Source of the DNA: AP-15 sp963787425
Lineage (GTDB): Bacteria; Pseudomonadota; Alphaproteobacteria; ATCC43930; CGMCC-115725
Direction: 5' to 3'
DNA length: 64,000 bases
NCBI GenBank assembly: GCA_963787425.1
Contig: CAWBCV010000007.1
Coordinates: 62,001 to 126,000, forward strand
The position numbers and the translations under genes are program-made. Below, piece by piece: positions 60,525 to 64,000 of this stretch. The notes under the pieces were generated by a model. It was not told the origin of the DNA. It ran no database searches and saw nothing but the letters and a program-made list of their open reading frames with translations. Position 1 is the first letter of the stretch. Each line of letters starts with the position of its first letter.

Positions 60525-62687
60525 ATGGCCGAATTGGCGATTGACCGGCCGCCTCCGGACGAAACGACGGCGGCGGCGCCGTTAACCCCTTCGCAGCGAT
60601 ACATCAATCGCGAACTGTCATGGCTCGCCTTTAACGAACGGGTCCTCGAAGAGGCGAGCAATTCGGCTCATCCGCTGCTCGAGCGGGTGCGGTTCCTGTC
60701 GATTTCCGACAGCAACCTCGACGAGTTTTACATGGTGCGGGTCGCCGCCCTCAAGGAACTGGCGGCGAGCGGCGTTGCCGCGAAGAGCGATGACGGGTTG
60801 ACCCCTGAGCAGCAGCTCGCTGCGATCTCCGAAGTCGCCGCAGGGCTGGTTCAGCGACAGCAGCGCTGCTGGGCCGATCTGCAGAAGCGGCTCTGCGCCG
60901 AGAGCATTTCCATCCTCGACCATCAGGCGTTAACCGGGGACGATCGAGCTTGGCTGCGGCAGCTTTTCGTCGATCGGCTGCTTCCGGTGCTCACGCCGAT
61001 CGCGATCGACCCGGCGCATCCGTTCCCGTTTATCCCCAATCGCGCCTTGGCAATGGTCGTGGAATTGCGCCGGGAGGACGGTTCCCAGATCAACGCGCTG
61101 GTGCTCGTCCCTGAACGCGTCGAGCGATTCATCCGATTGCCGGGGGAGAAGGGACGGTTCACCCTGGTTGAGGAGGTTCTCCTCGCCGTGGGATTGGCGG
61201 AGCTGTTCCCCGGTATGACACTGCTCGGCCACGGCCTGTTTCGTGCATTACGCGACAGCGACATTGAGATCGAGGAGAAGGCACAAGATCTGGTCGTGAT
61301 GTTCGAGTCTGCGCTGAAGCGGCGGCGGCGTGGTCAGATCATCCGCGTGACGTTCTCGGCCGATACTCCGGAGCGCCTGCGTGAGTTTGTGATCGAGCAA
61401 ACCGGCGCCCAGCCTCAGGACGTCGTTGTGCTCGACGGGATGGTCGCTCTTTCGGATATTCGCCAGCTGATTACCTCGGACCGGCCGGATCTGCTGTTTC
61501 CGCCGTTCACGGCTCGGTTTCCCGAGCGGATAAAGGACTACGGCGGCGACTGCTTCGCCGCGATCCGCGCGAAGGACATCATCGTCCATCACCCCTACGA
61601 GTTCTTCGATGTCGTCGTGCAATTCTTACGGCAGGCTGCCGACGATCCGAATGTCATAGCGATCAAGCAGACGCTATACCGAACCTCGGAAGACTCGCCG
61701 ATTGTAGCGGCGCTGGTCGATGCCGCTGAATCGGGCAAATCGGTGACGGCGCTGGTTGAGTTGAAGGCCAGGTTCGACGAAGAGCGCAATATCCGCTGGG
61801 CTCGGCGGTTGGAGCAGGCCGGCGCACAAGTCATCTTCGGGTTTGTCGATCTAAAGACCCACGCCAAGGTGTCGCTGGTCGCGCGCCGCGAGGGCGACGC
61901 CCTGCGTTCCTACGTGCATTTTGGCACCGGCAACTACCATCCAGTCACCGCCAAGATCTATACCGACCTGTCGTTCTTCACTTGCGACCCGGCGCTGTGC
62001 CGCGACGCGGCCCGGGTGTTCAACTTCATCACCGGATATGCCCGGCCCCGGCACCTCGAAAAGCTGGCGATTTCGCCCGACGGGATCAGGGCGAAGCTCA
62101 TAGAGCTGATCGAGGCCGAAATTGCCCATGCCGAGGGTGGTCGGCCGGCGGCGATTTGGGCGAAGCTTAATGCCCTCGTCGACGTCGGCATGATCGACGG
62201 CCTTTATCGCGCGTCGCAAGCCGGCGTTTGCATCTCGCTCGTCGTCCGCGGCATGTGTTCTTTGCGCCCGGGGGTGGCCGGGCTCTCCGAAAACATCACG
62301 GTCAAGAGCATCATCGGGCGTTTTCTGGAGCACGCCCGGATCATATGCTTTGGCGCCGGGCACGCCCTCCCGTCGCCGGAGGCCCTGGTGTTCATTTCGT
62401 CGGCCGATTGGATGCCACGAAACCTCGACGGCCGCGTCGAGACGCTTGTTCCGATCGAAAACCCGACCGTGCACCAGCAAATTCTCGACCAGATCATGGA
62501 GGCAAACCTCCACGACGATGCGCAGAGCTGGATCCAGCGGTCCGACGGCTCATGGCAGCGACTCCTCCCGGGAGCAAAGCCGCAGAGCGCGCATGTCTAC
62601 TTCATGGTCAACCCGAGCCTGTCGGGCCGCGGCAGTGCGCTCCACGGACAGCACTCGCACGGACACAGGATCAGAGTCTTTGACTGA
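60525..62687 (+). CDS. ppk: Polyphosphate kinase 1
   Basis: 720 residues from ATG 60525 (a start 60 bases upstream is less likely). Domains N, H, C1, C2 are all seen: YINRELSWLAFNERVLEEA, PIAIDPAHPFPFIPN, then IAIKQTLYRTSEDSPIVAAL, LVELKARFDEERNI, the catalytic HKD-like DLKTHAKVSLVAR (phospho-His) and FGTGNYHPVTAKIYTD. Makes polyphosphate from ATP reversibly at the membrane. Third gene of the phosphate cluster. Confidence 0.96.
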   Translation: MAELAIDRPPPDETTAAAPLTPSQRYINRELSWLAFNERVLEEASNSAHPLLERVRFLSISDSNLDEFYMVRVAALKELAASGVAAKSDDGLTPEQQLAAISEVAAGLVQRQQRCWADLQKRLCAESISILDHQALTGDDRAWLRQLFVDRLLPVLTPIAIDPAHPFPFIPNRALAMVVELRREDGSQINALVLVPERVERFIRLPGEKGRFTLVEEVLLAVGLAELFPGMTLLGHGLFRALRDSDIEIEEKAQDLVVMFESALKRRRRGQIIRVTFSADTPERLREFVIEQTGAQPQDVVVLDGMVALSDIRQLITSDRPDLLFPPFTARFPERIKDYGGDCFAAIRAKDIIVHHPYEFFDVVVQFLRQAADDPNVIAIKQTLYRTSEDSPIVAALVDAAESGKSVTALVELKARFDEERNIRWARRLEQAGAQVIFGFVDLKTHAKVSLVARREGDALRSYVHFGTGNYHPVTAKIYTDLSFFTCDPALCRDAARVFNFITGYARPRHLEKLAISPDGIRAKLIELIEAEIAHAEGGRPAAIWAKLNALVDVGMIDGLYRASQAGVCISLVVRGMCSLRPGVAGLSENITVKSIIGRFLEHARIICFGAGHALPSPEALVFISSADWMPRNLDGRVETLVPIENPTVHQQILDQIMEANLHDDAQSWIQRSDGSWQRLLPGAKPQSAHVYFMVNPSLSGRGSALHGQHSHGHRIRVFD

Positions 62688-62899
62688 AATGCTCGACCTC
62701 GCCGGCAACACGATCGATGTGAGCCCGCGGCAGGAGTCTGCAGCGCGGCAAACGATACCGTGAAGAACCTCGCCCGCCTGACCGCGCTCGCGGCCGTGCC
62801 GGCGTTCGGTCCATCCCGCTGTCGTGGGGCTGATCCTGGCGAATTGCGTCACTCGTTATTAGTATATGTTCCGAAGGATAGATTCGTTCGAGACGACCC

Positions 62900-63467
62900 G
62901 TGCCCGACCATGCCCGACAAAAGCGAATTGACGCATCGCCTTGTTTTGAGCGTGCCGTTCTGGTCGCGATGCTCGCTCTGGTCGCGCTCGTCTGGCCGTT
63001 CACGTCAGGTAACGCTGCGGCACCCATCACATTGAGAGTTGAAGCGCTCCATGGGCTACCGGGTTTGAACCACTCAGCACTATCGCGCTTCCTCGCCACG
63101 CACATGGCCGACGTCGCGCTTGGAGACTGGCGTTTCGAACCGGCAGAAGCCGACACCGAGGCGCCTAATCGTGTCGAATGGTCATTCAGATTGAACCCCT
63201 ATGCGGGAGGAGAAGTACGTAGTTTTGTACGTCCGCCGGTAAATGAACAAGGGTTCGGGGTACACCGTCCGATGACGAATCGAGGTGCGGCTCTTCCTCA
63301 ACGGGGAATATCAGACCCTCGTCGAGCGGCAAGCGATGATCCGAGGCGGTCCGAACGATCCCGAGTTCGCCGCCGCCGTGGCGAGCGCCACAGAAAGCCT
63401 CCTGGGCCCCTCCGGAGCCTATCGCGCCATCGACACCGAGCAGCATCCAGCTCCCCGCGCACGATAG
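62900..63467 (+). CDS. Secreted hypothetical protein, one-base frameshift
   Basis: From ATG 62900: hydrophobic leader LVAMLALVALVWPFTSGNAAA, then ITLRVEALHGLPGLNHSALSR and ALGDWRFEPA. At HRPMT an extra A in AA (63278-63279) breaks the frame; without it IEVRLFLNGEYQTLVERQAMIRGGP follows and ends PAPRAR at 63467, ~188 residues. No family is recognised. Residue conservation of the second half implies a real gene with a probable assembly error. Confidence 0.6.
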
Positions 63468-63563
63468 CCCCCAGTGTCCTTCCGATCGGCATCAGCCCCT
63501 TGCTTTCTGCTCGGGGCAGGATCGCCGGCCTAACAAGTTCGGTCGTAGTTAGGGACGGCCGAA

Positions 63564-64000
63564 ATGTACCGATCAGCTTGCCTTTACGCGTCCATAGCTT
63601 TCACCGCCATCATCGTCGGACTTATCAACAAACCGGGTGCAGCGCAGGAGGGGTTTTTTCAGCGGGACAGGCTCACCGGGGACTGGGGCGGGGTGCGCAA
63701 GCAGTGGGAAGATGCCGGCGTTGCTCTCGGCGCCACTGACGTCTCGGAAACGCTGTCCAATCCTACCGGTGGGATAAGGCAGCTGACGATTTACCAAGGC
63801 CTGGTTACCGCATCTCTCACCCTCGACCTCGAAAAGCTCGTGAAGTGGCCGGGCGCGACATTCTACACGGACGGTTACTGGATAAGCGGAGAAGGCTTGT
63901 CGGAAAACGCGATCGGCAACCTCCTGTTTGTCAGCTCGATCGAAGCGCTAGCCTCGACACGCCTCCACGATCTCTGGCTGCAGCAGGAATTTGTCGACCA
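63564..64000 (+). CDS. OprB-type carbohydrate porin (cut by window end)
   Basis: ATG 63564; open to the window end, 145 residues seen. Signal peptide (IAFTAIIVGLINKPGAAQ), then FFQRDRLTGDWGGVRKQWEDAGVALGATDVSETLSN, the conserved start of OprB porins, and beta strands LVTASLTLDLEKLVKWPGATFYTDGYWISGEGL. Outer-membrane sugar-selective channel expected. Confidence 0.85.
   Translation, partial: MYRSACLYASIAFTAIIVGLINKPGAAQEGFFQRDRLTGDWGGVRKQWEDAGVALGATDVSETLSNPTGGIRQLTIYQGLVTASLTLDLEKLVKWPGATFYTDGYWISGEGLSENAIGNLLFVSSIEALASTRLHDLWLQQEFVD

Noticed and set aside
1..64000. tRNA, rRNA or riboswitch elements
   Set aside because: No cloverleaf, rRNA-like or recognised riboswitch sequence was noticed; a covariance-model search would be needed to exclude small RNAs.

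Overview
The window looks like a GC-rich alphaproteobacterial chromosome (Rhodospirillales- or Hyphomicrobiales-like; the species cannot be fixed from sequence). Supporting this are an ALAS-type hemA, a phasin, a D-Ala-D-Ala carboxypeptidase with a SPOR tail, QmcA/NfeD, an OprB-like porin, and GC-rich palindromic intergenic repeats of the rhizobial kind. There are no rRNA, tRNA or CRISPR loci that I can see.

Layout. 1-13 kb is mostly housekeeping and catabolic: intradiol dioxygenase (partial), GlcG-like protein, AI-2E permease, DD-carboxypeptidase, QmcA-NfeD, phasin, MetX-like hydrolase, an orphan ABC permease, a degenerate S1/P1 nuclease, pyrE and a Rieske dioxygenase pair. 13.4-16.4 kb is a GST/VOC/DoxX operon opposite an HxlR regulator. 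16.5-23.4 kb is an accessory island: two damaged directly repeated copies of a class III cyclase gene (a third scrap lies at 13.35 kb) flank a tyrosine recombinase plus IS91-type HUH transposase and a lower-GC three-gene operon ending in an Xre/RES toxin-antitoxin pair. 23.5-34.5 kb holds an SRPBCC protein, an S74-chaperone head-repeat protein, a deleted AtuA-like gene with its DUF4387 partner, fumC, FAH hydrolase, mazEF, DUF1989, amidase, hemA and aspartate dehydrogenase. 34.5-38 kb is a secretion region: a Cys-rich secreted peptide and a sigma-54-type promoter with repeated upstream TTTTACA sites driving a PEP-CTERM protein and a kelch-type secreted protein. 38-45.5 kb has an operon (peptide-binding protein, methyltransferase, Tag, acyl-CoA dehydrogenase) separated from a divergent LLM flavin oxidoreductase by an IS1182-type insertion. 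45.6-54 kb has a cupredoxin-SCO1 pair and two paralogous winged-helix/TPR regulators flanking a protein of 41-residue repeats. 54-64 kb has PEBP and hydrolase exports, a truncated ABC permease, and a phosphate cluster (PiT transporter, CBS-BON protein, polyphosphate kinase), then an OprB-like porin cut by the window edge.

Several genes from 23 kb onward carry single-base frameshifts, mostly inside or beside short homopolymers, with the protein continuing perfectly in the next frame (hemA, kelch protein, IS1182 transposase, ABC permease, two small genes). This looks more like assembly or sequencing error than decay, so these are annotated as single genes with the break position given. The most promising unexplained system is the three-gene toxin-antitoxin-like operon at 20.1-22.0 kb, followed by the PEP-CTERM promoter array at 35.1-35.4 kb.
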